Made by a program: the position numbers and the translations under genes
Shown: piece after piece, positions 35,679 to 47,603 of the stretch
How positions within the stretch are numbered: the first letter of the stretch is position 1
Layout: each line of letters starts with the position of its first letter
Notes under the pieces: model-generated
What the model was told of the DNA's origin: nothing
What the model saw: only the letters and a program-made list of their open reading frames with translations
Databases searched by the model: none
Origin: Pseudomonas frederiksbergensis
Lineage (GTDB): Bacteria; Pseudomonadota; Gammaproteobacteria; Pseudomonadales; Pseudomonadaceae
Length of the DNA stretch: 64,000 bases
Direction: 5' to 3'
Assembly: GCF_003732665.1 (NCBI RefSeq)
Contig: NZ_MOBP01000005.1
Coordinates: 124,001-188,000, forward strand

Positions 35679-36284
35679 TTACTGCTGCGGGATTTCGACA
35701 GGCGACTGACGCGGGGTTTCCGCTTCAGCCTTCTGCGCCGCGTTCAGTGCGTCGGCTTCAGCCTTGGCACGGGCGTTGGCGGTCTGTTGCAACTGATCCA
35801 GCTGTGTCGGCGTGATCTGCTGCAGGCGCAGGATCATGCGTTGAACCAGTTCGCGACGGGTTTCTACGCGGGCAGTGGCCGCTTCCTGATCGGAACCCAC
35901 CAGGTTGTTGCCGTCGTGGATGAAGATTTTCTCTACTTCAAGCTTGTCGCTCATCAGGGCCAGGTTGTTCTCGCCACGGATGTCGTAGTTCAACACGGTG
36001 GTCACCTGGTACTCACCCGTACGACCGGCACCGGCGTAGCTGAGGATACGCTGGCTTTCCTGCTCATCCGTCAGGATCAGCTTGTACGGTGCGCCGGTGT
36101 AAACCTTGACGCCGCTGCTCGACAGCACCTGACGCAATTGCGTCACGGTTTCGCCGTAGGCGTTGCGGGCGCTCACGTCGAGTTCCTTGATCGCCAGTTC
36201 AGTGGTGCCGGTGCCGCGCAGCTGGAAACCGCAGGCGCTCAACAGGACTGCGAGGCCCATCACCAGCAGATTGCGTTTGATCAT
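35679..36284 (-). CDS. lptE: LPS-assembly lipoprotein LptE
   Basis: A 201-residue outer-membrane lipoprotein that plugs and helps assemble the LptD barrel for LPS insertion. Lipobox LLSACGFQLRG is followed by LPS-binding fold segments (LKELDVSARNAYGE-like region and YQVTTVLNYDIRG). The C-terminal about 45 residues are an Ala/Gln/Glu-rich tail, longer than in E. coli but common in Pseudomonas. The start at 36282-36284 gives a proper lipoprotein signal. Confidence 0.94.
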   Translation of the reverse strand: MIKRNLLVMGLAVLLSACGFQLRGTGTTELAIKELDVSARNAYGETVTQLRQVLSSSGVKVYTGAPYKLILTDEQESQRILSYAGAGRTGEYQVTTVLNYDIRGENNLALMSDKLEVEKIFIHDGNNLVGSDQEAATARVETRRELVQRMILRLQQITPTQLDQLQQTANARAKAEADALNAAQKAEAETPRQSPVEIPQQ

Positions 36285-36341
36285 CTTGTTGCTCCCCTTG
36301 AAACCATGTGGGCCGACCGTGCGGCCCGAAAGGTTTAACTC

Positions 36342-36363
36342 GGCGCCAGGCTCACCTGGCGCC
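36342..36363 (-). other. hairpin between leuS and lptE
   Basis: GGCGCCAGG and CCTGGCGCC form a 9-bp stem with a 4-base loop, 9 bases past the leuS stop. A second small GC hairpin (GGGCCGACCGTGCGGCCC, about 36310-36327) follows towards lptE. Confidence 0.5.
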
Positions 36364-36371
36364 TGATCCAA

Positions 36372-39038
<2,667 letters not shown>

Positions 39039-39259
39039 TCACGCCAAATTGGCGTTTCGGTGCCCAGGCGAGCTGGAAGTGGAGTTACAGGAAGCGCCGT
39101 AGCATACATGACCGCACTCTATCGAGGGAAACCCTGATTACATGCCCAAGGTCCCTCAAAACATGCGTCGAGGGCCGTTGGTCGCAGCGCTCAGCCGGTT
39201 TGTTCATGGAAGCTAAGCTCCTAATTGGGGAGTGAGTCTTATCTTCAATGAGGTGAGGG

Positions 39260-39580
39260 ATGGTTGAGTCACGACGCAAAGTTACAAAACCGGAGCTGTA
39301 TGAGCGACTGATCGATCGTCTGGGGATGGCCCTGGACGCGGCAAAAACCGCCGGTCGGTTGCGTGATGAACGTCCCCTGGAGCTGGAATTGCGTGGTCTT
39401 AGCCCCGCAGAGTTTGCATTGGTCAAGGCGTATCTGGATCGCAGTGAACGTGAAACCCACGGATGCTTGTCAGAAGCAGTGAAGCAACTCGACGCACCAC
39501 GTTCGGCCAAGATCATCTGGCTCAAGGACAAAACACCCGGCAGGGACGCGGTAAAGGTCCGGTCTCTGCAATTCAAGTAA
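39260..39580 (+). CDS. small protein of unknown function
   Basis: A 106-residue soluble, charged protein that I do not recognise. It looks mostly helical: KPELYERLIDRLGMALDAAKTAGRLRDERPLELELRGLSPAEFALVKAYL can be read as two or three helices. A GAGGTGAGGG site precedes the ATG, which supports translation. The preceding 280 bases, back to leuS, hold no other gene; a CGCCAAATTGGCG palindrome lies at about 39042-39054. Codon use looks normal for the genome. Confidence 0.65.
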   Translation: MVESRRKVTKPELYERLIDRLGMALDAAKTAGRLRDERPLELELRGLSPAEFALVKAYLDRSERETHGCLSEAVKQLDAPRSAKIIWLKDKTPGRDAVKVRSLQFK

Positions 39581-39685
39581 GGGCACTTGAAGCCATGACG
39601 CATGGTTTTTTCAGCATAGTCCTTCCGCATTAGTTGTCGCATTGCGTCAACCCACTTAGGCTTCGGGCATCTCTGGAGATGCTCG

Positions 39686-40447
39686 ATGCCTTTTCGTTAT
39701 TTCGTGAAACAACTTCTTCTGCCGCCCGGCATTCTTCTGCTGTTGCTTGCGCTTGCCTGGTGGTTGCGCCGCACAAGGCCGCGCCTGGCCGGATTGTGCT
39801 TTGCCCTGGGGCTTGGCGGCTTCTGGCTGATGAGTTTGCCGGTGGTGGTGCAATGGAGCGCCAAGGCTTTGGAGCGGGAGCCGGCGCTGGCCCTCAATGA
39901 ATGGGCAACCCTGGCGCAGCGCGCCGATGCGATCGTGGTGTTGGGGTCCGGGCGTGAGCGGGGTGATCCGGCCTGGGGGGCGGATCAGCCGACGGGCGTT
40001 GGCCTGGAACGTCAGCGGTATGCCGCACGATTGTCCAAGGCATCTGGCCTGCCGATCCTCACCAGTGGTGGGCTGCATTACGGTACACCGCCGACGGAAG
40101 CCAAATTGATGGCGGATTCATTGCTCGACGATTTCGGCGTAGCCGTTCGTTGGCAGGAAGGGCGCAGCCGCACGACTTGGGAGAATGCGCAGTTCAGTGC
40201 CGAAGTGTTGCTGCCGCAAGGGATCAAACGCGTGGTGGTGGTGACGCAGGCCTGGCACATGCCGCGGGCGGTCTGGAGTTTCCAGCAAGCGGGGTTTGAA
40301 GTGGTGCCTGCGCCCGTGGGGTTTTTAGGCGTGGACAATGCCCGGCCGCTCGGGGGCTGGATGCCGGAATTCAAATCGATCTGGCAGAGCGGGCAGTTGT
40401 TGAATGAGGCGGTGGGGCAGATCGGGTATTCATTGTTCTATCGCTGA
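39686..40447 (+). CDS. YdcF/ElyC-type DUF218 membrane protein
   Basis: A 253-residue protein with two N-terminal hydrophobic segments and a DUF218 domain: ADAIVVLGSGRERGD, RYAARLSKASGLPILTSGG, SRTTWENAQFSAEVL and VVVVTQAWHMPRAVWSFQQAGF. E. coli ElyC of the same type affects peptidoglycan and undecaprenyl-lipid metabolism. That role is possible here but not shown. Confidence 0.87.
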   Translation: MPFRYFVKQLLLPPGILLLLLALAWWLRRTRPRLAGLCFALGLGGFWLMSLPVVVQWSAKALEREPALALNEWATLAQRADAIVVLGSGRERGDPAWGADQPTGVGLERQRYAARLSKASGLPILTSGGLHYGTPPTEAKLMADSLLDDFGVAVRWQEGRSRTTWENAQFSAEVLLPQGIKRVVVVTQAWHMPRAVWSFQQAGFEVVPAPVGFLGVDNARPLGGWMPEFKSIWQSGQLLNEAVGQIGYSLFYR

Positions 40448-40448
40448 C

Positions 40449-40564
40449 GATCATCGTTCCCACGCTCCGCGTGGGAATGCATCCCGTGACGCTCCGCGTC
40501 ACATCGCAAGCGGAACGCGGAGCGTCCCTGGCGACATTCCCACGCAGAGCGTGGGAACGATCAT
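40449..40564. repeat. long palindromic intergenic repeat (ATCGTTCCCACGC family)
   Basis: The ends GATCATCGTTCCCACGCTC and GAGCGTGGGAACGATCAT are inverted. Inside are further GACGCTCCGCGTC and GGAACGCGGAGCGTCC palindromes. It fills the gap between two convergent genes (YdcF gene and lnt). I know this block as a common Pseudomonas intergenic repeat, separate from the REPIN family. Confidence 0.75.
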
Positions 40565-42100
40565 TCAGACAGTCTTGGCCATCCGGCTGGCGATCAAAGC
40601 CCAACCAAACAACAACACGCACACAATGATCAGCGGCCACGAACGCCATTCCAGGTACGGCGTGAGGTTGTGCATCGGCACCACTTCGCCATACAGGATC
40701 CCGCGCTCGAACTGCGGAATCTGCGCCGTAATTTGCCCGAACGGGTTGATCAAGCCGGTCACGCCATTATTGGTGGCGCGGATCATCCAGCGGCCTGCCT
40801 CCAGTGCGCGCATCTGCGCCATCTGCAAGTGTTGCAACGGGCCGATGGATTTGCCGAACCAGGTGTCGTTGCTAATGGTCAGCAGCAAATCGCTGCGGGC
40901 GGCGAGGCTGGCGGCGAACTCCGGGTAGACCACTTCGTAGCAAATGAACGGCGCGATTTGATAACCCTTGGCTTGCAACATCGCCTGATCGGCCGGGCCA
41001 CGGGCAAAGTCCGACATTGGCAGATCGAAGAACGCAATCAGCCCGCGCAACACATCCTGCAACGGCACGTATTCACCGAATGGCACCAACTTCTGCTTGA
41101 GGTACGTGCCATCACCTTCGCCAACCACGGTGATGCCGTTGAAGAAGCGTCGCTCGTGGCGGACTTCCTGGCGAATCGGTACGCCGGTAATCAGCGCGGT
41201 CTTACGCTCGGCGGCGAAGTTTCCCATCATGCTCAGGTAGCCTTCCGCAGACTCCTTGAGCACCGGCACCGCCGTTTCCGGCCAGATCAGCAAGTCGACG
41301 CGTTTCGAGTTGAAACTCATGTCGCGGTACAACGCCAACTGCGCGTTGAGCTGCGCCGGGTCCCACTTCATGCTTTGTTCGATGTTGCCCTGAATGGCCG
41401 CAACACTCAGGGCTGGCCCGGCCGGGCTGGTCCAGGCGTGGTCCTTGAGCGCGAGGCCCGCCACCCAGGGCCCGGCCAGCAACACCACGCCAGCGGCGAT
41501 GAAGCCTTTACGCCCCGTGCGAACCAGTCGTGGAGCATTCCAGATCAGCGCGGCCGTCAGGGCCAGGGTGAAGGAAATCAGCCACATCCCGCCAACCGGC
41601 GCGAGCCCGGCCAGCGGTCCGTTGAGTTGGCTATAACCGGAGTAGAGCCACGGGAAACCGGTGAGGAACCAACCGCGAAACGCTTCCTGGCCGACCCACA
41701 ACGCAGCAAATGCCAAGGCATCCGCCAGCGGCGCTTCGTTACGGCGCAACCAGCGCGCCCAGATCCAGGCGGGCAGGGCGAAGAACCAGGCAATCGCCGC
41801 GGTGAAGATCAGCATCAGGAAACCGGCCAGCAGCACCGAAGCGCCGCCGAAGTTGTGAATGCTGTAGTAAATCCAACTGGTGCCAGCGCCAAACAGGCCG
41901 AAACCGAAACACCAGCCACGGCCCAGGGCCTGACGCGGGCTCAGTTCACGTAAACCGGCATAGAAGAAACCGACCGCCAGCAATGCCAGTGGCCAGATAT
42001 CGTACGGCGCCAACGCCAGGGTAGTGATTGCACCGGCCAACACGGCCAGCAGATTACCGGGCCAGCCGGGACGGGTCAGACGGTGCACGGGGTGTGTCAT
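40565..42100 (-). CDS. lnt: apolipoprotein N-acyltransferase
   Basis: A 511-residue inner-membrane enzyme that adds the third acyl chain to lipoproteins. There are several N-terminal membrane helices, then a nitrilase-like domain with the catalytic triad visible: Glu275 (WPETAVP), Lys335 (YLKQKLVPFGEYVP) and Cys387 (FICYEVVYPE). The ATG at 42098-42100 and its AGGAAAT ribosome site lie in the terminal 32 bp of a large inverted repeat. The first eight residues MTHPVHRL differ from the MRWI-like start I recall in relatives, while TRPGWPGNLLA onward is conserved. The N-terminus may therefore have been rebuilt by the repeat. Confidence 0.95.
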   Translation of the reverse strand: MTHPVHRLTRPGWPGNLLAVLAGAITTLALAPYDIWPLALLAVGFFYAGLRELSPRQALGRGWCFGFGLFGAGTSWIYYSIHNFGGASVLLAGFLMLIFTAAIAWFFALPAWIWARWLRRNEAPLADALAFAALWVGQEAFRGWFLTGFPWLYSGYSQLNGPLAGLAPVGGMWLISFTLALTAALIWNAPRLVRTGRKGFIAAGVVLLAGPWVAGLALKDHAWTSPAGPALSVAAIQGNIEQSMKWDPAQLNAQLALYRDMSFNSKRVDLLIWPETAVPVLKESAEGYLSMMGNFAAERKTALITGVPIRQEVRHERRFFNGITVVGEGDGTYLKQKLVPFGEYVPLQDVLRGLIAFFDLPMSDFARGPADQAMLQAKGYQIAPFICYEVVYPEFAASLAARSDLLLTISNDTWFGKSIGPLQHLQMAQMRALEAGRWMIRATNNGVTGLINPFGQITAQIPQFERGILYGEVVPMHNLTPYLEWRSWPLIIVCVLLFGWALIASRMAKTV

Positions 42101-42353
42101 CAGCTATTTCCTGTATCGCGCCGGGCCTGCTGTTACGCAGGGCAAGGCGCGAGGAGTGTGGTTTGGTTTTTCAAATGAGCGACGAGTAACGCAGCCCTGC
42201 GTAACAGCAGGCCCGGCCCTTCGGGTTGCGCCTGAAAGCGGGCCATGCTGCGTTGCAGTCCTTGGAAAGGGAGTGCCATTCCCTGCGGACTGCGCCTTGC
42301 CTGGCCCGCTTTCAGGCGCAACGCGATACAGGAAATAGCTGATGACACACCCC
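42089..42353. repeat. nested inverted-repeat element at the lnt-corC junction
   Basis: The outer 32-bp arms at 42089-42120 and 42322-42353 are perfect inverted copies. Inside are two more perfect inverted pairs: 42121-42143 with 42194-42216 (23 bp) and 42225-42245 with 42302-42322 (21 bp). The left outer arm holds the lnt ribosome site and first four codons. The right arm repeats them in the opposite direction, giving a 6-codon mini-ORF (MTHPNP, then TAG). No transposase ORF is inside, so it resembles a small MITE-like element or a cluster of repeats. Confidence 0.85.
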
Positions 42354-42358
42354 AATCC

Positions 42359-43198
42359 TTAGCGTGCAATTGGAGTCAGGCGCAGCAAGTGAATCCGACG
42401 GCTGTCGGCATTCAAGATACGGAAGCGATACGGCCCGATTTCAGTGATTTCGTTGCGTTTTGGCAAGTGCCCGAACGCGCTCATCACCAGGCCGCCCACC
42501 GTGTCGAACTCGTCGTCGGAGAAGGTGCTGTCGAAAAACTCGTTGAAGTTTTCGATCGGCGTCAGCGCCTTGATCAGGAAGTCACCGCTGGGCAGTGGCT
42601 TGATGTAGCTGTCTTCTTCGACGTCATGCTCGTCTTCGATGTCGCCGACGATTTGTTCCAGCACGTCTTCGATGGTCACCAGACCCGCCACGCCGCCGTA
42701 TTCGTCAATGACGATGGCCATGTGGTTGTGGTTGGCGCGGAACTCGCGCAGCAGCACATTCAGGCGCTTGGACTCCGGCACGAACGTGGCCGGGCGCAGC
42801 AGGTCCTTGATGTTGAAGCTGTCGCCGTTCTCCTTGAGGATCAACGGCAGCAAGTCCTTGGCCAGCAGCACGCCCATCACGTCATCGTGGCTTTCGCCGA
42901 TCACCGGGTAGCGGGAGTGGGCCGAGTCGACCACGGCGGGCAGGAACTCGCGGGGTGTCTGGGTCGCCTTGATGCTGACCATTTGCGAGCGCGGGACCAT
43001 GATGTCCCGTACTTGCAGGTCAGCCACCTGAATGGCGCCTTCGACGATGGCCAGCGCTTCGCTGTCCAACAGTTTGTTCTGGTGTGCGTCGCGCAGCAGC
43101 TCCAGCAGCTCCTGGCGGTTCTTCGGCTCGTGGGCAAAAGCCTGGGTGAGCTTACCCAGCCATGACTTCTGCCCGTTGCTCGATCGATCTTCGCTCAT
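42359..43198 (-). CDS. corC: CorC/HlyC family CBS-domain protein
   Basis: A 279-residue cytoplasmic protein with two CBS domains (DIMVPRSQMVSI and DLLRPATFVPESKRLNVLLREFRANHNHMAIVIDEYGG) and a C-terminal CorC_HlyC domain (FDTVGGLVMSAFGHLPKRNE). It is usually linked to magnesium/cobalt efflux. It lacks the membrane DUF21 domain of its longer relatives. Its place in the lnt-corC-ybeY-ybeZ-miaB block is conserved. Confidence 0.93.
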   Translation of the reverse strand: MSEDRSSNGQKSWLGKLTQAFAHEPKNRQELLELLRDAHQNKLLDSEALAIVEGAIQVADLQVRDIMVPRSQMVSIKATQTPREFLPAVVDSAHSRYPVIGESHDDVMGVLLAKDLLPLILKENGDSFNIKDLLRPATFVPESKRLNVLLREFRANHNHMAIVIDEYGGVAGLVTIEDVLEQIVGDIEDEHDVEEDSYIKPLPSGDFLIKALTPIENFNEFFDSTFSDDEFDTVGGLVMSAFGHLPKRNEITEIGPYRFRILNADSRRIHLLRLTPIAR

Positions 43199-43203
43199 AG
43201 CGA

Positions 43204-43698
43204 TTACTCTGAATCCTTTGTTGTAACGATAGGGGATGTTTCGGTTTCGTCGTCCGCGTAAGGGTCGGGATAGCCCAACTCGGCAAGCAACGTTCGTTCC
43301 AGTGCTTCCATTTCCTCGGCTTCCTCATCATCTATATGGTCGTAACCAAGCAGATGCAAGCAACCGTGAATGACCAGATGCGCCCAGTGGGCCTTTAGTT
43401 CCTTGCCTTGTTCCGCGGCTTCACGCTCGACCACTGCCACGCAGATCACCAGATCGCCCAGCAGGGGAATGTCGAGAAACTCGTCGGGAACATCGGCCGG
43501 GAACGACAAAACGTTGGTGGCGTAGTCTTTCTGCCGCCAAGTGAAGTTCAGTTCGCGGGCTTCCTCCTCATCGACCAAACGAATGGTCATTTCGGAGTCG
43601 GCAGTGCGCTGGCGCAGGGCCAGTTCGCACCATAGGCGGAACTCGGCTTCACTTGGCGCAGACGCTTCGGTAGCCAGTTGCAGATCAAGCTCAAGCAT
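43204..43698 (-). CDS. ybeY: rRNA maturation endonuclease YbeY
   Basis: A 164-residue metalloendonuclease involved in 16S rRNA 3' end maturation and 70S quality control. The zinc-binding motif is complete: His111, His115 and His121 in [11 protein letters not shown]. The segment TNVLSFPAD is also typical. The C-terminus is an acidic tail. It overlaps the ybeZ stop by 8 bases. Confidence 0.96.
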   Translation of the reverse strand: MLELDLQLATEASAPSEAEFRLWCELALRQRTADSEMTIRLVDEEEARELNFTWRQKDYATNVLSFPADVPDEFLDIPLLGDLVICVAVVEREAAEQGKELKAHWAHLVIHGCLHLLGYDHIDDEEAEEMEALERTLLAELGYPDPYADDETETSPIVTTKDSE

Positions 43699-44695
43699 CG
43701 TGGCGTTTATCCTTTGGCGCTTCATCAGCGACGCGATTCTCGAAGCGCTCGTAGGCTTCGACGATGCGTTGCACCAATGGATGGCGCACCACGTCCTTGG
43801 GCATGAAATGGGTGAAGCTGATGCCCGGCACGTCTTTCAGCACCTCGATCACATGGTGCAGCCCGGACTTGGTGCCTTTCGGCAGGTCGACCTGGGTAAT
43901 GTCACCGGTGATGACCGCGGTGGAGCCGAAGCCGATGCGGGTCAGGAACATCTTCATCTGCTCGACGGTGGTGTTCTGGCTTTCGTCGAGGATGATGAAA
44001 CTGTTGTTCAGCGTGCGACCGCGCATGTAGGCCAGCGGTGCCACTTCGATAACCTGGCGCTCGATCAGCTTGGCCACGTGTTCGAAGCCGAGCATTTCAT
44101 AGAGTGCGTCATAGAGCGGGCGCAGGTACGGGTCGATCTTCTGCGACAGGTCGCCGGGCAGGAAGCCGAGCTTTTCGCCCGCTTCGACCGCCGGGCGTAC
44201 CAGCAGGATGCGGCGAATCTGCTCGCGTTCCAGCGCGTCTACCGCGCAGGCAACGGCCAGATAGGTCTTGCCGGTCCCGGCGGGGCCGATGCCGAAATTG
44301 ATGTCGTTGCCGAGGATTTCCTTCACGTAGCGCAGTTGATTCAAGCCGCGAGGGCGAATCATGCCTTTTTTGGTGCGCAGGGTGACGGAGGGTTCGCCGG
44401 GGGAGACGTTGTCCAGCTCTTCGACGGCCGATTCCTGCAGGAACAGGTGAACCGTATCCGGCGACAGCTCTGTACCCTTGGTTTCCCGGTACAGGCGGCG
44501 GATCAGGTTTTCCGCGGAAGTGGTGTGCTTGGGTTCGCCGATCAGCTCGAACTGGTTTCCGCGATTGCGGATCTCGATGGTCAGGCGCTGTTCGATCAAG
44601 CGCAGATGCTCGTCGAATTGCCCGCACAGATTGGCGAAGCGGCGAGCCTCAAAGGGCTCGAGGATAAAACGATGTGGTTCGATGGGTGCGTTCAA
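43691..44695 (-). CDS. ybeZ: PhoH-like ATPase YbeZ
   Basis: A 334-residue PhoH-family ATPase with Walker A GPAGTGKT at 137-144 and Walker [12 protein letters not shown]; an RNA helicase-type role with YbeY is proposed. There is no ATG near the conserved start. I chose TTG at 44693-44695, giving the usual [19 protein letters not shown]. The longer frame reads through a REP doublet and is not credible. Confidence 0.95.
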   Translation of the reverse strand: MNAPIEPHRFILEPFEARRFANLCGQFDEHLRLIEQRLTIEIRNRGNQFELIGEPKHTTSAENLIRRLYRETKGTELSPDTVHLFLQESAVEELDNVSPGEPSVTLRTKKGMIRPRGLNQLRYVKEILGNDINFGIGPAGTGKTYLAVACAVDALEREQIRRILLVRPAVEAGEKLGFLPGDLSQKIDPYLRPLYDALYEMLGFEHVAKLIERQVIEVAPLAYMRGRTLNNSFIILDESQNTTVEQMKMFLTRIGFGSTAVITGDITQVDLPKGTKSGLHHVIEVLKDVPGISFTHFMPKDVVRHPLVQRIVEAYERFENRVADEAPKDKRHDA

Positions 44696-44798
44696 GGTCG
44701 TATTTAGCCGCCCTGGGGCAATTAAGATGAAATCAAGGATAACGCCAGAGGGCTGGGTGCGAAAGCTCTTAAATAACCCAAGGCAAAACACCATCCCT

Positions 44799-44887
44799 TG
44801 TGGGAGCGGGCTTGCTCGCGAAGGCGGTGTGTCAGCCACATTGATGTTGACTGACACGGCCTCTTCGCGAGCAAGCCCGCTCCCACA
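44799..44887. repeat. REP doublet (REPIN) between ybeZ and miaB
   Basis: CCCTTGTGGGAGCGGGCTTGCTCGCGAAG faces CTTCGCGAGCAAGCCCGCTCCCACAAGGG. The spacer contains GTGTGTCAGCCA...TGACTGACAC, itself near-palindromic. It interrupts an otherwise tight operon. Confidence 0.88.
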
Positions 44888-44901
44888 AGGGGAACATGGT
44901 G

Positions 44902-46230
44902 TTATTGGATCAGCGAGCCCCGCAATGAGTGCGGTTGTGCGGCGTCGATGTGCACGTCGGCGAACTGGCCAATCAGGGTTGGATTGTCGCAGCGGAAGTT
45001 GACGATACGATTATTCTCGGTCCGGCCTTGCAGCTCGCCGGGGTCTTTCTTCGAATAATCGGTCACCAGGATCCGCTGGACCGAGCCGACCATTTGTCGG
45101 CTGATCTCGAAACCTTGCTGATTGAGGCGATGTTGCAGCGCGTTCAGGCGTTCTTTCTTTAGCTCTTCCGGGGTCTCGTCAGCCAGATCCGCGGCGGGAG
45201 TGCCCGGGCGCTGGCTATAAACGAAGGAGTAGGAGAAGTCGAAACCGACGTCTTCGATCAGCTTCATGGTTTGTTCGAAGTCTTTCTCGGTCTCGCCTGG
45301 GAAGCCGACGATAAAGTCCGAGCTGATGCAGATCCCCGGCACCGCGGCCCGCAGCTTGCGCAGTTTGGATTTGTATTCCAGCGCGGTGTGATTGCGCTTC
45401 ATCGCCGACAGGATGCGGTCCGAACCCGATTGCACCGGCAAGTGCAGGTGTTTCACCAGTTCCGGTACTTCGGCGTGGGCCTGGATCAGGCTGTCGGAAA
45501 ACTCCAGCGGGTGCGAAGTGGTGTAGCGGATGCGGTCGATGCCATCGACGGCGGCCACCACGCGGATCAGCTCGGCGAGATCCGCCAGGCGACCATCGTG
45601 GGTGGTGCCGCGATAACCGTTGACGTTCTGCCCCAGCAGGGTCACTTCGCGCACGCCGTTTTCGGCCAGGTGCATGATCTCGGCAATCACGTCGTCGAAC
45701 GGGCGGCTGACTTCTTCACCTCGGGTGTAAGGCACCACGCAGAACGTGCAGTACTTGCTGCAACCTTCCATCACTGACACGTAAGCGCTCGGGCCATCGA
45801 TGCGCGGCTCGGGCAAGTGGTCGAATTTTTCGATTTCCGGGAACGAGACGTCCACTTGCGGCAGCTTGGTGGCGCGGGCGGCGTCGATCATTTCCGGCAG
45901 GCGGTGCAGGGTTTGCGGGCCGAACACTACGTCCACATACGGTGCGCGGTCGCGGATGGCGGCGCCTTCCTGGCTGGCCACGCAACCGCCGACGGCGATC
46001 ACCATGTCCGGGTTGGCCAGTTTCAGTTCGCGCCAGCGGCCCAGTTGCGAATAGACCCGGTCCTGCGCCCGTTCGCGGATAGAGCAGGTGTTGAGCAGGA
46101 TCACGTCGGCATCTTCAGCGCGAGCGGTGACTTCCAGGGCCTGGTGTTCACCCAGCAAGTCGACCATGCGCGAGCTGTCGTACTCGTTCATCTGGCAACC
46201 GTGGGTTTCGATGTAAAGCTTCTTGGCCAT
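44902..46230 (-). CDS. miaB: tRNA-2-methylthio-N6-isopentenyladenosine37 methylthiotransferase
   Basis: A 442-residue radical SAM methylthiotransferase. The N-terminal UPF0004 cluster cysteines are 12, 49 and 83. The radical SAM cysteines are 157, 161 and 164 (GCSKYCTFC). A C-terminal TRAM domain ([23 protein letters not shown]) binds tRNA. The start at 46228-46230 gives [15 protein letters not shown]. It is the first gene of the miaB-ybeZ-ybeY-corC-lnt series. Confidence 0.97.
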   Translation of the reverse strand: MAKKLYIETHGCQMNEYDSSRMVDLLGEHQALEVTARAEDADVILLNTCSIRERAQDRVYSQLGRWRELKLANPDMVIAVGGCVASQEGAAIRDRAPYVDVVFGPQTLHRLPEMIDAARATKLPQVDVSFPEIEKFDHLPEPRIDGPSAYVSVMEGCSKYCTFCVVPYTRGEEVSRPFDDVIAEIMHLAENGVREVTLLGQNVNGYRGTTHDGRLADLAELIRVVAAVDGIDRIRYTTSHPLEFSDSLIQAHAEVPELVKHLHLPVQSGSDRILSAMKRNHTALEYKSKLRKLRAAVPGICISSDFIVGFPGETEKDFEQTMKLIEDVGFDFSYSFVYSQRPGTPAADLADETPEELKKERLNALQHRLNQQGFEISRQMVGSVQRILVTDYSKKDPGELQGRTENNRIVNFRCDNPTLIGQFADVHIDAAQPHSLRGSLIQ

Positions 46231-46263
46231 GGACAGAGTCATCACGTGATTCAAAGAACCGCG

Positions 46264-46269
46264 CATTAT
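46264..46269 (-). promoter_or_regulatory. possible -10 of the miaB promoter
   Basis: TATAAT on the minus strand, 34 bases before the miaB start, next to a GGGACATGTTCCC near-palindrome. No good -35 was found. Confidence 0.4.
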
Positions 46270-46317
46270 AGGGAACATGTCCCAAGGTTCCTACCGCTGT
46301 GCGTCCGGTGGCTATGC

Positions 46318-46323
46318 TATAGT
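46318..46323 (+). promoter_or_regulatory. possible -10 for the DUF1820 gene
   Basis: TATAGT, 43 bases before the ATG, in the divergent gap with miaB. The -35 is weak. Confidence 0.3.
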
Positions 46324-46365
46324 TCGCGCCCTCATTTTTATCCCCCGATGTGTTGCCCGCCGACC

Positions 46366-46695
46366 ATGACCAAACGTGAAGCCCCAATCTATAAGGTGAT
46401 TTTCCTCAACCAGGGCCAGGTGTACGAAATGTACGCCAAGCAGATCTATCAAAGTGATCTGTGGGGCTTCCTGGAAGTGGAAGAGTTCGTCTTTGGCGAG
46501 CGCACGCAAGTGGTCGTCGATCCGAGCGAAGAGAAACTCAAGGCTCAGTTCGAGGGCGTGGTGCGCAGTTTCGTGCCGATGCATTCGATCGTGCGCATCG
46601 ACGAAGTCGAACGCCTGGGGACGCCGAAAATCAGCGAAGCCCGTGGCGCGGTCGGCAATGTGATGCCGTTTCCGATGCCGATGCCTGATAAGTAA
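46366..46695 (+). CDS. DUF1820 family protein
   Basis: A 109-residue conserved small cytoplasmic protein. The family core is YKVIFLNQGQVYEMYAKQIYQS, then LWGFLEVEEFVFGERTQVVVDPSEEKLKAQF and HSIVRIDEVE. Function unknown. It is divergent from miaB as in other pseudomonads. A REP doublet follows. Confidence 0.9.
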   Translation: MTKREAPIYKVIFLNQGQVYEMYAKQIYQSDLWGFLEVEEFVFGERTQVVVDPSEEKLKAQFEGVVRSFVPMHSIVRIDEVERLGTPKISEARGAVGNVMPFPMPMPDK

Positions 46696-46714
46696 GACGC
46701 AAGACCGAGTAGCC

Positions 46715-46803
46715 CCATTCGCGAGCAAGCCCGCTCCCACAGTAGACCGAGTCCTTAAGTTGGAACGCGGTTAAAGGTGGGAGCGGGCTTGCTCGCGAAG
46801 GGG
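46715..46803. repeat. REP doublet (REPIN) between convergent genes
   Basis: ATTCGCGAGCAAGCCCGCTCCCAC faces GTGGGAGCGGGCTTGCTCGCGAAG between the DUF1820 and Sel1 genes. Confidence 0.85.
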
Positions 46804-46824
46804 CCAGTCAGAACAAAACAGAAA

Positions 46825-47379
46825 TCAGGGAAGAGGCGAGAAAGGCGTCCGCCCATCCGCGCTCTGCAATTCCATCAGATATTTACGGAAGATCTGCCCC
46901 AGCACCTGGGTCGCGGTCTCGAGATCTTCGCGGGGCATTTTCTCGGCAACTTCGTCGGCGGTGTCCAGCGCATCTTCCGCGCCATTGACTGCGGCCATTT
47001 TCAGCACGATATACGCCTGAACGTTATTGGCCGGCACGCCTTCGCCGTGGAAGAACATGGTGCCGAGTTTGAATTGCGCCTGGGCGTGGCCTTGCAGCGA
47101 GGCCTTTTCGAAGAATTTAAGTGCTTTATCGAGGTCACGCGGCGTATTTTTGCCGTCGTAGTAGAACTCACCCAACTCGTATTGCGCTTGCGCATCCCCT
47201 TCATCCGACGCTTTCTGGCAGGCGGCCAGCGCTTGCGTCAGGTCTTGCGGCTGAGTATTGAGGGTGCAGCGACCCATCGCTGGGATCAACAACGAGTTGC
47301 CGCCTGCTTGTGCATACGCGAGCAGGGGCTGAAGGAGCAACAGGCAGCCCAATGCAAGGGTGCGGCCGGTGCGGTTCAT
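46825..47379 (-). CDS. periplasmic Sel1/TPR-like repeat protein
   Basis: A 184-residue protein with a signal peptide (cleavage likely at LAYAQA) and two Sel1-type repeats: ACQKASDEGDAQAQYELGEFYYDGK and FFEKASLQGHAQAQFKLGTMFFHGEG. Such repeats usually mediate protein contacts in the periplasm. The start at 47377-47379 gives a normal signal sequence. Partner unknown. Confidence 0.88.
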   Translation of the reverse strand: MNRTGRTLALGCLLLLQPLLAYAQAGGNSLLIPAMGRCTLNTQPQDLTQALAACQKASDEGDAQAQYELGEFYYDGKNTPRDLDKALKFFEKASLQGHAQAQFKLGTMFFHGEGVPANNVQAYIVLKMAAVNGAEDALDTADEVAEKMPREDLETATQVLGQIFRKYLMELQSADGRTPFSPLP

Positions 47380-47562
47380 GGGAATCGACTTACCTCTGAA
47401 GGGCGCGCGGACCCATCGAGGGATCCAATAAGCGCGCATTATGAAATAAGCAGGGCCAACCTTACAAAGTCTTTACTCGTTTTTCTGCTGCGCGGGGAAT
47501 ATATCGCCCACTTTGCGAGAGATTATTGGCACAAGGGTAGGAAAAGACGCAGGAATGTAGGT

Positions 47563-47594
47563 AAAAGCTGACGCTGGCAATCGCCAACGTCAGC
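47563..47594 (-). terminator. intrinsic terminator after hemL
   Basis: On the minus strand GCTGACGTTGGC pairs with GCCAGCGTCAGC (12 bp, one mismatch) and is followed by TTTT, 10 bases beyond the hemL stop. Confidence 0.75.
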
Positions 47595-47603
47595 GGCACA
47601 GCG

